Shown here in pieces: positions 33,203-41,037 of a DNA stretch of 64,000 nucleotides. Under the pieces are notes generated by a model. That model was not told where the DNA came from. It saw only the letters and a program-made list of their open reading frames with translations, and made no database searches. Location: contig JADJXK010000002.1 in assembly GCA_016710325.1 (NCBI GenBank), positions 2,108,001-2,172,000 of the forward strand, written 5' to 3'. This DNA comes from Candidatus Leptofilum proximum (GTDB taxonomy: Bacteria > Chloroflexota > Anaerolineae > Promineifilales > Promineifilaceae). Both the position numbers and the translations under genes were made by a program. The first letter of the stretch is position 1. Every line of letters starts with the position of its first letter.

Positions 33203-34542
33203 ACTCCCTCATTCGCCATCAGCATCACGGTAAAAGTGGCCCCGGCTCCTGGTGTACTATCTAACGTTAGTTCACCGCCGTGACTGGCCACAATCTCGTG
33301 ACAAACCGCCAGGCCCAATCCCGATCCATCGGTTTTGGTGGTATAAAACGGTTCAAATAGGTGCGCCCGGTTCTCCAGAGGAATACCTGGACCCGTGTCG
33401 GTGAATTTAATAAAAACTTTATCTGCCTGATGTGTCGCCGTAATCGTTAACTGCCCCCCGCCCGGCATTGCTTCAGCCGCATTAAGCACCAGGTTGAGAA
33501 AAACCTGCTTTAGCTGACTTTCCACGGCCAGCACATCGGGCAAATCGTCCGGCAGATTTTGCAGGCAGCGAACCCCCGTGCGTTGCAGCTGCTGCTCTGC
33601 CAGGGAGATAACATAGGCCAGCGTTTGGTTGACACACACCGGTTGAGGCTGCCCCGCCTGCGGCCGTTGAAAATCCAGCAGCCGTTCCACAATGGCGGCA
33701 ATACGGTCGAACTCTTGCTGCACCACAGCCAACCGCCGCTCGCCGCCGGACGACAGTGCTTCATCTACCAACAGCTGTAAATGGAGCGAAATTGCCTGCA
33801 GCGGATTGTTAATTTCATGGGCTACAGAAGCCGCCAATCGCCCCACAGCGGCCAACTTTTCCGCGCGAACAATTTGGGCCTGCTTTTCTTCAAGCTGACG
33901 TGACCGCTCGGCAACACGTGCTTCCAGCTCCGCCGCCCAGCTGCGCAGTTCCCCAACCAGGCGCGCGTTTTCCAAAAAAACAGCGGCCTGATCGGCAAAT
34001 ACCTGAGCCAGCTGCAAGGCAACTGCGTCAAAGGCATGGGTTTCGCCCTGGCAGAAAAGAGTAAGCACACCGACAATTTTTTCACGGCAGATGAGCGGCA
34101 CCGCCAACACCGACAAGACACCGGCTGCGACTACCTTCGGATGCACCCGCGAATCCAGGCGCGCATCTTCAATGATGAGCGGCTGACGATGTTGTATCGC
34201 CCATCCAGGGACCCCTTCGTTGAAAGCAAACGTGATGGACTCTTCCTGCTCTGGCGGGATATTGTGGCTGACGGCAACGACGTACCGCTGCAGCGCCTCG
34301 TTGCGCACAAAGAGCACCCCGGCATCCATGGGCAAGGTTTCGGCCGCTTTTTGCATGACCAGGCGCAAAGTGCGTTCCAAATCCAGCGAGGCCGCAATTT
34401 CTCTGCCCGCTTCATGAATGGCGGCCAATGCTTTGGTGTGTTCCCAGCTGTGGTTTGTGGGTGGTGTGCTTTCCAATTGCTTTCTCCCGTCGTAGGCTAA
34501 CGCTTTGACCGTTTGGTGTCCACGTTTCTTACCGCCAGCCAA
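33199..34542 (-). CDS. GAF-domain sensor histidine kinase
   Basis: A 447-aa soluble kinase. The GAF domain lies at about 35-200 (LDLERTLRLVMQKAAETLPMDAGVLFV, GWAIQHRQPLIIEDARLDSR, SVLAVPLICREKIVGVLTLF), then a coiled coil (ELEARVAERSRQLEEKQAQ). The HisKA phospho-acceptor His is in LAASVAHEINNPLQAISLH. HATPase motifs: NLVLNAAEAM, DTGPGIP, FEPFYTTKTDGSGLGLAV. No transmembrane segment, so it senses a cytoplasmic cue. Near-certain partner is the overlapping response regulator. TTG start is assumed. Confidence 0.9.
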   Translation of the reverse strand: MAGGKKRGHQTVKALAYDGRKQLESTPPTNHSWEHTKALAAIHEAGREIAASLDLERTLRLVMQKAAETLPMDAGVLFVRNEALQRYVVAVSHNIPPEQEESITFAFNEGVPGWAIQHRQPLIIEDARLDSRVHPKVVAAGVLSVLAVPLICREKIVGVLTLFCQGETHAFDAVALQLAQVFADQAAVFLENARLVGELRSWAAELEARVAERSRQLEEKQAQIVRAEKLAAVGRLAASVAHEINNPLQAISLHLQLLVDEALSSGGERRLAVVQQEFDRIAAIVERLLDFQRPQAGQPQPVCVNQTLAYVISLAEQQLQRTGVRCLQNLPDDLPDVLAVESQLKQVFLNLVLNAAEAMPGGGQLTITATHQADKVFIKFTDTGPGIPLENRAHLFEPFYTTKTDGSGLGLAVCHEIVASHGGELTLDSTPGAGATFTVMLMANEGV

Positions 34543-34555
34543 GAGCCCTTTAATC

Positions 34556-34624
34556 CTAAAACAACTTTTCCGGCACGTTGAGCACTGTCACCTGGTCACC
34601 AATCCGTAACTGAAACGTTTCCAT
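34556..34624 (-). repeat. Short repeated coding-like unit (ETxQLRIGD)
   Basis: A 22-codon ORF, METFQLRIGDQVTVLNVPEKLF in one-letter shorthand (two words over 10 residues each), matches the tail of the WYL remnant (ETVQLRIGDEIT) at DNA level: 34595-34623 is nearly identical to 31735-31762. A weaker third copy lies at 37594-37622. All three read on the minus strand and flank disrupted genes. Confidence 0.5.
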
Positions 34625-34707
34625 AGCATTGTGCGCCAAGCCCTATTCTTTACCGCAGACGATAAGCTCATCGCCACTAACTATCACAAAATCAGGCAAG
34701 GAATAAC

Positions 34708-35910
34708 ATGACACCCCCAAACACAGACACCATCACTGTTTACAGCACCGTCTGGTGCCCAGATTGTAGACGTGCCAAACAATTTCTCGGCGACCAGCGC
34801 ATTCCGTACATCAATATCGACATTGAAAAAGACCCGGCCGCCATGGCCTATGTCGAAAAGGTCAACAATGGCATGCGCAGCATTCCCGCGATTATCTTCC
34901 CCGATGGCGATATCCTCGTGGAACCGAACAACGCGGCCTTGGCCGCCAAGCTTGGGTTGCAAACCGAAGCCAGCCGCCATTTTTATGATGTGGTGGTGAT
35001 TGGTGGCGGTCCAGCCGGGCTGACAGCCGCCCTCTACCTGGCCCGTGAGGGAATAAAAACCCTGGTCATTGAAAAAGGGGGTATGGGCGGCCAGGTGGGC
35101 ATAACCAACGTGCTGGACAACTTCCCGGGTTTTGATGAAGGCATCAGCGGTGCCGAATTTGCCGGGCGCCTGACGCGCCAGGCGCGCCGCTTTGACGCCG
35201 AAATTTTGCAGGCACAGGAAGTAGTCAGGCTGGATAAGCAGGAAGGGCACTGGTGTATCGGCACAGCCAGTGGACAGTCCTATGCGGCCAGAGCTGTTTT
35301 ACTGACCACCGGCACACGCTATCGCCGCCTGAATGTCCCGGGCGAAGATGACCTGTTGGGGTTAAACATCCACTTCTGTGCCACCTGTGACGGTGCTTTC
35401 TATAAAGGAAAGAAGGTCTTGGTCGTTGGTGGGGGCAACAGCGGCTTTGAGGAAGGGCTGTTCCTTACCAAATTTGCGGAGCAGGTGGATATCATCGAAT
35501 TTTTGCCAGAAGTGAAGGCCAGCCGGATCCTGCAGGAACAGGTTGCCGGAAAAAGCAACATGACCGTAACGGTCAACCACGCCGTAAAGGCCTTCAAAGG
35601 AAAGAATCACCTGGAAGCGGTTGTTGTGCAGGACCGGGCGAGCGGCGAAGTGAAGCAGTTGGCCTATGACGGGGTGTTTGTCTTCATTGGCCTGACGCCA
35701 AACAGCCAGTTGGTGCAGGGTGTTGTCGATACCAATGAGTGGGGGTTTGTGGTGACGGATAAAACGCTCATGAGCTCCGCCACCGGTCTGTTTGTGGCCG
35801 GTGACTTACGCGCCGGATCAACCAAACAAGCGGCTGCCGCCGCCGGGGAAGGGGTAACGGCCGCTTTGATGATTCGTGAATACTTTGACAACGTTAGATT
35901 CAAGGGCTGA
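34708..35910 (+). CDS. Glutaredoxin-thioredoxin reductase fusion
   Basis: A 400-aa redox enzyme. Residues 8-85 are a glutaredoxin-like domain with active site WCPDC. From residue about 93 is a low-molecular-weight thioredoxin reductase: FAD motif VVIGGGPAGLTAALYLARE, redox pair FCATCDGAFY (about 228), NAD(P)H-binding VLVVGGGNSGFEEG and the closing GLFVAGDLRAGSTKQAAAAAGEG. It would transfer electrons from NAD(P)H to its own glutaredoxin domain or to thioredoxins. The last eight codons (FDNVRFKG) lie in the inverted repeat of the adjacent IS, so the native C-terminus has been replaced. Confidence 0.93.
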   Translation: MTPPNTDTITVYSTVWCPDCRRAKQFLGDQRIPYINIDIEKDPAAMAYVEKVNNGMRSIPAIIFPDGDILVEPNNAALAAKLGLQTEASRHFYDVVVIGGGPAGLTAALYLAREGIKTLVIEKGGMGGQVGITNVLDNFPGFDEGISGAEFAGRLTRQARRFDAEILQAQEVVRLDKQEGHWCIGTASGQSYAARAVLLTTGTRYRRLNVPGEDDLLGLNIHFCATCDGAFYKGKKVLVVGGGNSGFEEGLFLTKFAEQVDIIEFLPEVKASRILQEQVAGKSNMTVTVNHAVKAFKGKNHLEAVVVQDRASGEVKQLAYDGVFVFIGLTPNSQLVQGVVDTNEWGFVVTDKTLMSSATGLFVAGDLRAGSTKQAAAAAGEGVTAALMIREYFDNVRFKG

Positions 35911-37375
35911 GAGCCTTGCTCAGCCGCGATTTACGAGAACGAGTCCGATTATCGAGATGTTTGACAATCAACTCGGTTGCTTGTTGCGGGGAAAGTTGTG
36001 GTAAAGGCATGGTAGCTCGCAACAATTCACGCACATTAGCCACGGATAGCGCCGGTAACACATCCGTTTCGTACTTTTCCAACAAATCTGGGTCACGCTC
36101 ATACTTTTGCGCCCACGCCAGTCTGGTTTCAGTGATAAACCAATTGGCCATGATGGTGAGTGCCAGGTGGTGCACCCAGGCTCGATACTTGATGGCCTGG
36201 AATTCATCCCAGCCAAACTCAGATTTGGCATCCTGATTGGAACGCTCAATGAAATATCGTTGCGATTTTCGTTGCGCCATTGTCCACAAAGGTGTGTCCT
36301 CCGGCGCATTACTCAAAGAATAGATTGTTTTTTGCTTCGTTTGACGAATGAGCAGCCACTCTGGTCGTAATGACCCATCATCGCGCACGGTCCAGGCCCG
36401 ACAACGAGCAAACTTGGCCTGCAACATACCTCGTTCATTGGGACGCAAAGTGATGTGCTCCCACTCGATTGCGGGCTGAGCTTTCACCTCGGCAACCGTG
36501 TAAGCAACACCAATCACCTCATGATTCTTGGAGGGCACCCCTCTTTTTGTCAGCGGATATACGATTTGCGGCGGGGCAAGATACACTTGGGTATTGTGTG
36601 GCACATCTGCATAATACTCGAATCTTTCTTGGTCAAGCTCATCGCGGAATTCGCCAGACCGACCATACAAAGTGTCGCAGTCAACCGCGCAGAATGAGAC
36701 GCCGTTTTCATAAGCCCGTTTGGTCATTTGCAAAGCCAACTCCAGTTTGGTGGCAAAGCTGCGCTCCGGCGGCAGTCCAATCCGCTTTCGCTTGGTGGCG
36801 TAGGCATCTGTGAACCATTTTTCAGGAAAATAGAGTTCGCCATCGATCCAATTGTGGTAGCCACTATTGGTCAAGGAGAGAAAAACGCCTACTTGGCTCA
36901 TTTCGATTTTGCCTAAACGGCCGTTATGTTGCCGCCCGGCACCAGCACTGTGTTCCCCGGCCTTCTCATCGGCACTTTCGTCAATGAGTAGGACGCTCTC
37001 TGCTTGAAATTGTGGATGGGCACTTATATCTTGCTGGAGAACAGAGATTAAATCGTAACCAGACCAGGGTGAATCACTGATGAATTGTTGCATATTCTGC
37101 TCGGGTACACCGACCGTGCGAGCGATGTTGTTGATATTGCGCTTCGTTTTCATGCGTAGCAGTCCGCTGATGTAATCCAGTCCAAAACGACTGGTGTCTC
37201 GGGTGCAGGTTCGCATCCAAGCGTGATAACCTTGATGAAATTTTGTGAGACGTTCAGGCAGGTCTTCAATTTCGTCAAGATTTAGACCCCATTGGGCGAT
37301 AAGATTGGTTTTTGTTTTTTCATTCGCTATTTTTACAGGCAATGGCTCTCATGAGCCTAATTTAACATTGTCAAA
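35884..37375. mobile_element. IS701-type insertion sequence
   Basis: About 1.49 kb with imperfect 17-bp terminal inverted repeats: TTTGACAACGTTAGATT (35884-35900) and, inverted, TTTGACAATGTTAAATT (37359-37375). Similarity extends a few bases outward. It carries a single intact transposase on the minus strand. No clean target duplication is seen. The left end lies inside the 3' end of the thioredoxin reductase gene. Confidence 0.82.
35900..37342 (-). CDS. IS701-family DDE transposase
   Basis: A 480-aa, apparently intact transposase. N-terminal DNA-binding half (LPERLTKFHQGYHAWMRTC, MKTKRNINNIARTVGVPEQNMQQFISDSPW). The catalytic triad candidates are Asp in VLLIDESADEKAG, Asp in FCAVDCDTLYG and Glu in YFIERSNQDAKSEFGWDEF. 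IS701-type Asp/Glu spacing and length fit. The stop codon lies in the left inverted repeat and overlaps the reductase stop region by 11 nt on the other strand. Confidence 0.92.
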   Translation of the reverse strand: MPVKIANEKTKTNLIAQWGLNLDEIEDLPERLTKFHQGYHAWMRTCTRDTSRFGLDYISGLLRMKTKRNINNIARTVGVPEQNMQQFISDSPWSGYDLISVLQQDISAHPQFQAESVLLIDESADEKAGEHSAGAGRQHNGRLGKIEMSQVGVFLSLTNSGYHNWIDGELYFPEKWFTDAYATKRKRIGLPPERSFATKLELALQMTKRAYENGVSFCAVDCDTLYGRSGEFRDELDQERFEYYADVPHNTQVYLAPPQIVYPLTKRGVPSKNHEVIGVAYTVAEVKAQPAIEWEHITLRPNERGMLQAKFARCRAWTVRDDGSLRPEWLLIRQTKQKTIYSLSNAPEDTPLWTMAQRKSQRYFIERSNQDAKSEFGWDEFQAIKYRAWVHHLALTIMANWFITETRLAWAQKYERDPDLLEKYETDVLPALSVANVRELLRATMPLPQLSPQQATELIVKHLDNRTRSRKSRLSKALSP

Positions 37376-37393
37376 ATACTTAAAGGAAATCGG

Positions 37394-37555
37394 ATGAAAA
37401 AATTGCCCGTACCACCAACGGCCGAACATCAGCGACTACACGCCCATCATCAGCACACCGCAAACTGGAAAAACTGGGGATCTTACCTCATGGGCCACAC
37501 CATCTTTGGGGTAATTACTGCGTTTGCTTTTATCCCCTTGCAAAAACGGTTTTAA
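37394..37555 (+). CDS. Small membrane protein (53 aa)
   Basis: A short ORF with a good Shine-Dalgarno (AAAGGAAA, 6-8 nt before ATG). His-rich polar N-terminus (AEHQRLHAHHQH), then one hydrophobic segment (LMGHTIFGVITAFAFIPLQ) and a basic end. It directly follows the IS right end, so before insertion it was next to the thioredoxin reductase gene. Not recognised; could be a small membrane subunit or a chance ORF. Confidence 0.5.
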   Translation: MKKLPVPPTAEHQRLHAHHQHTANWKNWGSYLMGHTIFGVITAFAFIPLQKRF

Positions 37556-37709
37556 AGAAGTCAGGCTGGTTTCATTCTGGCAGTTCACGCGGCGTCACTA
37601 TTCCGTAACCGAACGGTTTCCGCACCAGCCTTTGTTCTGTTTTACAGTGTGAGCATTAACTTATTTTTCACTTTTCAGCTTTCAGTCTGATTCAGACAAG
37701 GAGACAGTC

Positions 37710-38162
37710 ATGAACATAATTGGTGCAATAATCGCCGGAATCGTCGGAACCTTCGTGATCACAATGGTAATGGAAATGGCCCCCAAGATGGGGATGCCCA
37801 AGATGGATATGGTGGGCATGTTGGGCGCCATGTTCAGCCCGGAAAGCAACCGTACGCTGGGCATGGTCATCCACCTGATGATGGGTGTAGTGTTTGCCAT
37901 CATTTACGCCCTGCTGTGGAACCTGGGCATTGGCTCTCAAGGGCTGTTGCGGGGCGCCATATTTGGCATCGGTCACTGGCTCGTTGCCGGGTCGATGATG
38001 GCCGGTATGCCCATGATGCACGCCGGGATAAAGGCGGGCGTCATAGAAGCGCCAGGTATCTTTATGTTCAAAAATGGCGGCATCATGGCTTTTCTGGGCG
38101 GCCTGATGGGGCACATCATCTTTGGCCTGGTGGTTGCTCTGGTGTACGGCATATTCGCATAA
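37710..38162 (+). CDS. Met/Gly-rich membrane protein (DUF6789-like)
   Basis: A 150-aa protein with four hydrophobic helices (NIIGAIIAGIVGTFVITMVM, MVIHLMMGVVFAIIYALLW, LLRGAIFGIGHWLVAGSMMAG, AFLGGLMGHIIFGLVVALVYG). It is very rich in Met (MGMPKMDMVGMLGAMF, GMPMMHAG), which may simply reflect membrane packing or metal handling. ACAAGGAGAC precedes the ATG. Function unknown; the family assignment is tentative. Confidence 0.7.
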   Translation: MNIIGAIIAGIVGTFVITMVMEMAPKMGMPKMDMVGMLGAMFSPESNRTLGMVIHLMMGVVFAIIYALLWNLGIGSQGLLRGAIFGIGHWLVAGSMMAGMPMMHAGIKAGVIEAPGIFMFKNGGIMAFLGGLMGHIIFGLVVALVYGIFA

Positions 38163-38370
38163 GATTTTCCATCTTCCTTCCTCCTTCTCCCCAAGCTCTG
38201 TACGGCTGGTGACCAGTCCAGCCGGACAGAGCTGGAACTTGCCATCGAAATTTCTACCAGGGATCTATTCCACAAGTTTTCAAGCAAAGGAGCAAAGCAT
38301 GATGAGGTTGTTTCAATCTGTACCGCCCAAGTTTGCCCGTTTTGGCAGCACTATTCTCATCAGTGATGAG

Positions 38371-38450
38371 GTTTATGCATACGAACCACACGGCCACGCT
38401 ACTGGCAGACGGCCGTATGCTGGTGGCTGGCGATGAGTGGGCAGCATCCC
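38371..38450 (+). pseudogene. Kelch-repeat fragment
   Basis: Encodes NHTATLLADGRMLVAGD, the hallmark strand pair of a bacterial Kelch repeat (HTATLLPDGRVLVAGG). Only one blade is present and flanking sequence is unrelated, so this is a relic in a decayed stretch (38163-38615) that otherwise holds nothing I recognise. Confidence 0.45.
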
Positions 38451-38615
38451 AGCCTGCGGGCACGGGTGGCGGACGGCTACCAGATCATCACTTTTTAGAT
38501 GTTTGCCTGGCCAGACAAGCAACACATGTCGGGATAAATGTTCAAACCTGGTATATTCTCTGACCATCTGCCCCTAACGGCGGCTCGCTATGCCCGATTG
38601 TCCTGGTGTCAACAG

Positions 38616-39066
38616 ATGAAACCACTGGTTACCCCACCATACGCACGTCTTAGGCAACCCAAACTGGCGGCTTTGCTGTTCTGGCTGCTGCTCCTTGCTG
38701 GCTATTATGCCACTGTCCGGTACAACAACCTGACGCTGAAGAAAGGGTCCGCCGGCTGGTAGATTGGTTAACAAGCAGCTATTGGGGTCCGCTGCTTTTT
38801 ATTCTCTTTTACATCACCGGGCCACTCTTGTTTTTTCCGGCCACCATTCTTTCCTTGTTAGGTGGGTTTGTGTTTGGTCCGGCAGGCATTCTCTACACCG
38901 TTTTGGGCAGTAACAGTTCGGCCATGGTCGCATTTGGCATTGGCCGCTACTTTGGCAGCGGCGTGTGGGAACACGGTGATAAAACAGGCATTATTCAACG
39001 ACATGCCCGGCGTAACCAAGAGAATAGTGGCTCTTTGGGATTTCGTGGGGTTTGGCGTGAAACGTG
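38616..39066 (+). pseudogene. TVP38/TMEM64-type membrane protein, broken
   Basis: The N-terminus (MKPLVTPPYARLRQPKL, LAALLFWLLLLAGYYATVRY) ends at a stop near 38760. The next part continues in another frame (LVDWLTSSYWGPLLFILFYI, PLLFFPATILSLLGGFVFGP, GILYTVLGSNSSAMVAFGIG), the typical VTT-domain glycine-rich pair of re-entrant helices. It is then cut off near 39050, where the GTGAAAC-word repeat begins. The gene has a frameshift and lacks its C-terminal half. Confidence 0.72.
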
Positions 39067-39119
39067 AAGCGTGAAACGTGATGTCTTTCTGGTCACGTTT
39101 CACGTTTCACGCATCACGG
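39056..39119 (+). repeat. Iterated-word hairpin (GTGAAAC/GTGAAGC family)
   Basis: GTGAAACGTGAAGCGTGAAA-type words pair with TTTCACGTTTCACGCATCAC across a TGTCTTTCTGG centre. Closely related to 18744-18803. It follows the truncated TVP38 remnant. Confidence 0.78.
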
Positions 39120-39176
39120 ATTGTAAACCCCCTGAATTCCTGAAGACCCAGAATAGTTTTCAAAAGGAGATTGCGT

Positions 39177-40811
39177 ATGAAGCAGAACAACGAAAAAGAG
39201 GCGACCAAAATTGCCACCTGGAGCACGCTGGCCGACCGCCAGCCCGCGTATGCGCTGGTGGCCAATGTGGATCTCGTCGTCATTCGCTATGATGAGAATG
39301 TGTCGGTTTTGTACGGCCGTTGCCTCCATCGCGGCGCGCTTTTAGCAGATGGGTCTGTTCGCGGCGTTGACCTGATCTGCGGCGTGCATAACTGGGATTA
39401 TCGTTACGACAGCGGCGTCAGCGCCTATAACAATGCTGAAGCGCTGCCCAAATTCAACGCCTGGGTAGACCCAGCCGCAGACGCCGTCTACGTAGATGAG
39501 GCAGAGATCGCCGCCTGGGAACGGCAAAATCCGCAGCCTTACCAGCGGGACGCCTACCTGGGACTATACGAGGACAAACACGGTACGGCCGTTGAACCAC
39601 ACAACGCATACATCCGCAGCCTGGCCAAAAATGGTTTGTCCGGCCATCATGGTGCAGTCTCAGCGATGGGCGTGCCCCTGACGGAGCTGCCTCGCTGGGA
39701 CGACATTCAGATTCTCACGGCGCAGTTGGCCAAACGGCCGTTGCTCGACGACGCTCCCGTGGGCACGGAACTGATCATCGGCCCCAATGCCCGCAAGCCG
39801 CTGCGGCTAGAAATCCCCCTATTCGTCAGCGACATGAGCTTTGGCGCGCTCAGCGAAGAAGCCAAAATTGCCCTGGCCCTGGGCGCCGAGCTGGCGGGCA
39901 CCGGCATCTGCTCCGGTGAAGGCGGCATGCTGCCTGAAGAACAGGCGGCCAACAGCCGCTACTTTTACGAACTCGCCTCCGGCAAATTTGGTTGGGATAT
40001 TGAAAAGGTCAAAAAGGTACAGGCGTTCCACTTCAAAGGGGGACAAGGGGCCAAAACCGGCACCGGCGGCCATCTGCCCGGCAGCAAAGTGGTCGGCAAA
40101 ATTGCCCAGGTGCGCGGCCTGGCCGAAGGGCAAGACGCCATCAGCCCCGCTACCTTCGCCGATTTGGTCACGGTGGCCGATTACCAGCGTGTGGCCGCGG
40201 AGGTGCGCCAGGTGTCCGGCGGTATTCCCGTGGGCTTCAAGCTCTCCGCCCAGCACATCGAGGCCGACATTGACTTTGCCCTGGAAATTGGCGTGGATTA
40301 CATCATCCTAGACGGCCGTGGCGGCGGCACCGGCGCCGCGCCCAACCTGTTCAAAAACAACATCTCCGTGCCCACGATGGCCGCCCTGGCCCGCGCCCGC
40401 CGTCACCTGGCCCGGCGCGGCATCAGCGGGCAGGTGACGCTGATTATCACTGGCGGCCTGCGCACCGAGTCGGACTTTGTGAAGGCGCTGGCCCTGGGCG
40501 CCGATGGCGTGGCTATTGCCAATTCGGCCATGCAGGCAATTGGCTGTTTGGGGATGCGGGCGTGCCACACCAACAACTGCCCGGTGGGCATCGCCACCCA
40601 GCGCGAAAATCTGCGGCGGCGGCTGGTGGTGCGCCAGTCAGCCAGGCAGCTGCAAACCTTTTTGGAGGCGTCGGTGCACCTGATGCAGGTGTTGGCTCGC
40701 GCCTGCGGCCACAGCCACCTTAACCAGTTCAACCGGGACGATTTATCCACCTGGAACCGGGAGATGGCGTATTTGACGGGAGTGCGGTATGCGGGGGTAA
40801 CGGCCGTTTAG
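39177..40811 (+). CDS. Rieske domain fused to FMN-dependent glutamate synthase-like domain
   Basis: A 544-aa protein; ATG 39177 is chosen, 6 nt after AAAGGAGA. Residues about 10-105 form a Rieske [2Fe-2S] domain with CLHRGALL and CGVHNWDYR ligands. From about 160 comes the GltS-type (beta/alpha)8 FMN domain: VSDMSFGALSEEAK, GEGGMLPEE, FKGGQGAKTGTGGHLPG, DGRGGGTGAAP, and the [3Fe-4S] cysteines CLGMRACHTNNCPVG. No glutaminase domain. Such stand-alone synthase-like proteins are poorly characterised; the Rieske cluster suggests an electron-transfer link. Confidence 0.9.
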   Translation: MKQNNEKEATKIATWSTLADRQPAYALVANVDLVVIRYDENVSVLYGRCLHRGALLADGSVRGVDLICGVHNWDYRYDSGVSAYNNAEALPKFNAWVDPAADAVYVDEAEIAAWERQNPQPYQRDAYLGLYEDKHGTAVEPHNAYIRSLAKNGLSGHHGAVSAMGVPLTELPRWDDIQILTAQLAKRPLLDDAPVGTELIIGPNARKPLRLEIPLFVSDMSFGALSEEAKIALALGAELAGTGICSGEGGMLPEEQAANSRYFYELASGKFGWDIEKVKKVQAFHFKGGQGAKTGTGGHLPGSKVVGKIAQVRGLAEGQDAISPATFADLVTVADYQRVAAEVRQVSGGIPVGFKLSAQHIEADIDFALEIGVDYIILDGRGGGTGAAPNLFKNNISVPTMAALARARRHLARRGISGQVTLIITGGLRTESDFVKALALGADGVAIANSAMQAIGCLGMRACHTNNCPVGIATQRENLRRRLVVRQSARQLQTFLEASVHLMQVLARACGHSHLNQFNRDDLSTWNREMAYLTGVRYAGVTAV

Positions 40812-40820
40812 GGTGACAAG

Positions 40821-40988
40821 GTGACTCTGGACGGCACGCTGGTGCAAACAGAGCGGCTGAAAGCAATCTCCTACGCCCGGGCGGCGGTGCTGCTGCGACC
40901 GGAACTAGACAAAGCGGAAATCGTCAACGCATTCCAGGTAGTGGTGGAGCTGCCCCGGCGACAGGTGGCCGAAGGGCTCCTACGTTAA
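40821..40988 (+). CDS. Small hypothetical ORF (55 aa)
   Basis: A GTG-initiated ORF of 55 codons with coding-like composition (TERLKAISYARAAVLLRPEL, DKAEIVNAFQVVVELPRRQV). Helical, soluble, unrecognised. It starts 9 nt after the Rieske-synthase stop with AAGG upstream. It could be a small downstream gene or the remnant of a larger one. Confidence 0.4.
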   Translation: MTLDGTLVQTERLKAISYARAAVLLRPELDKAEIVNAFQVVVELPRRQVAEGLLR

Positions 40989-41037
40989 CCTGATACGCTA
41001 TGTCTGCTCTTTCCACGAATAAGCTCGGGAGGTCTAA

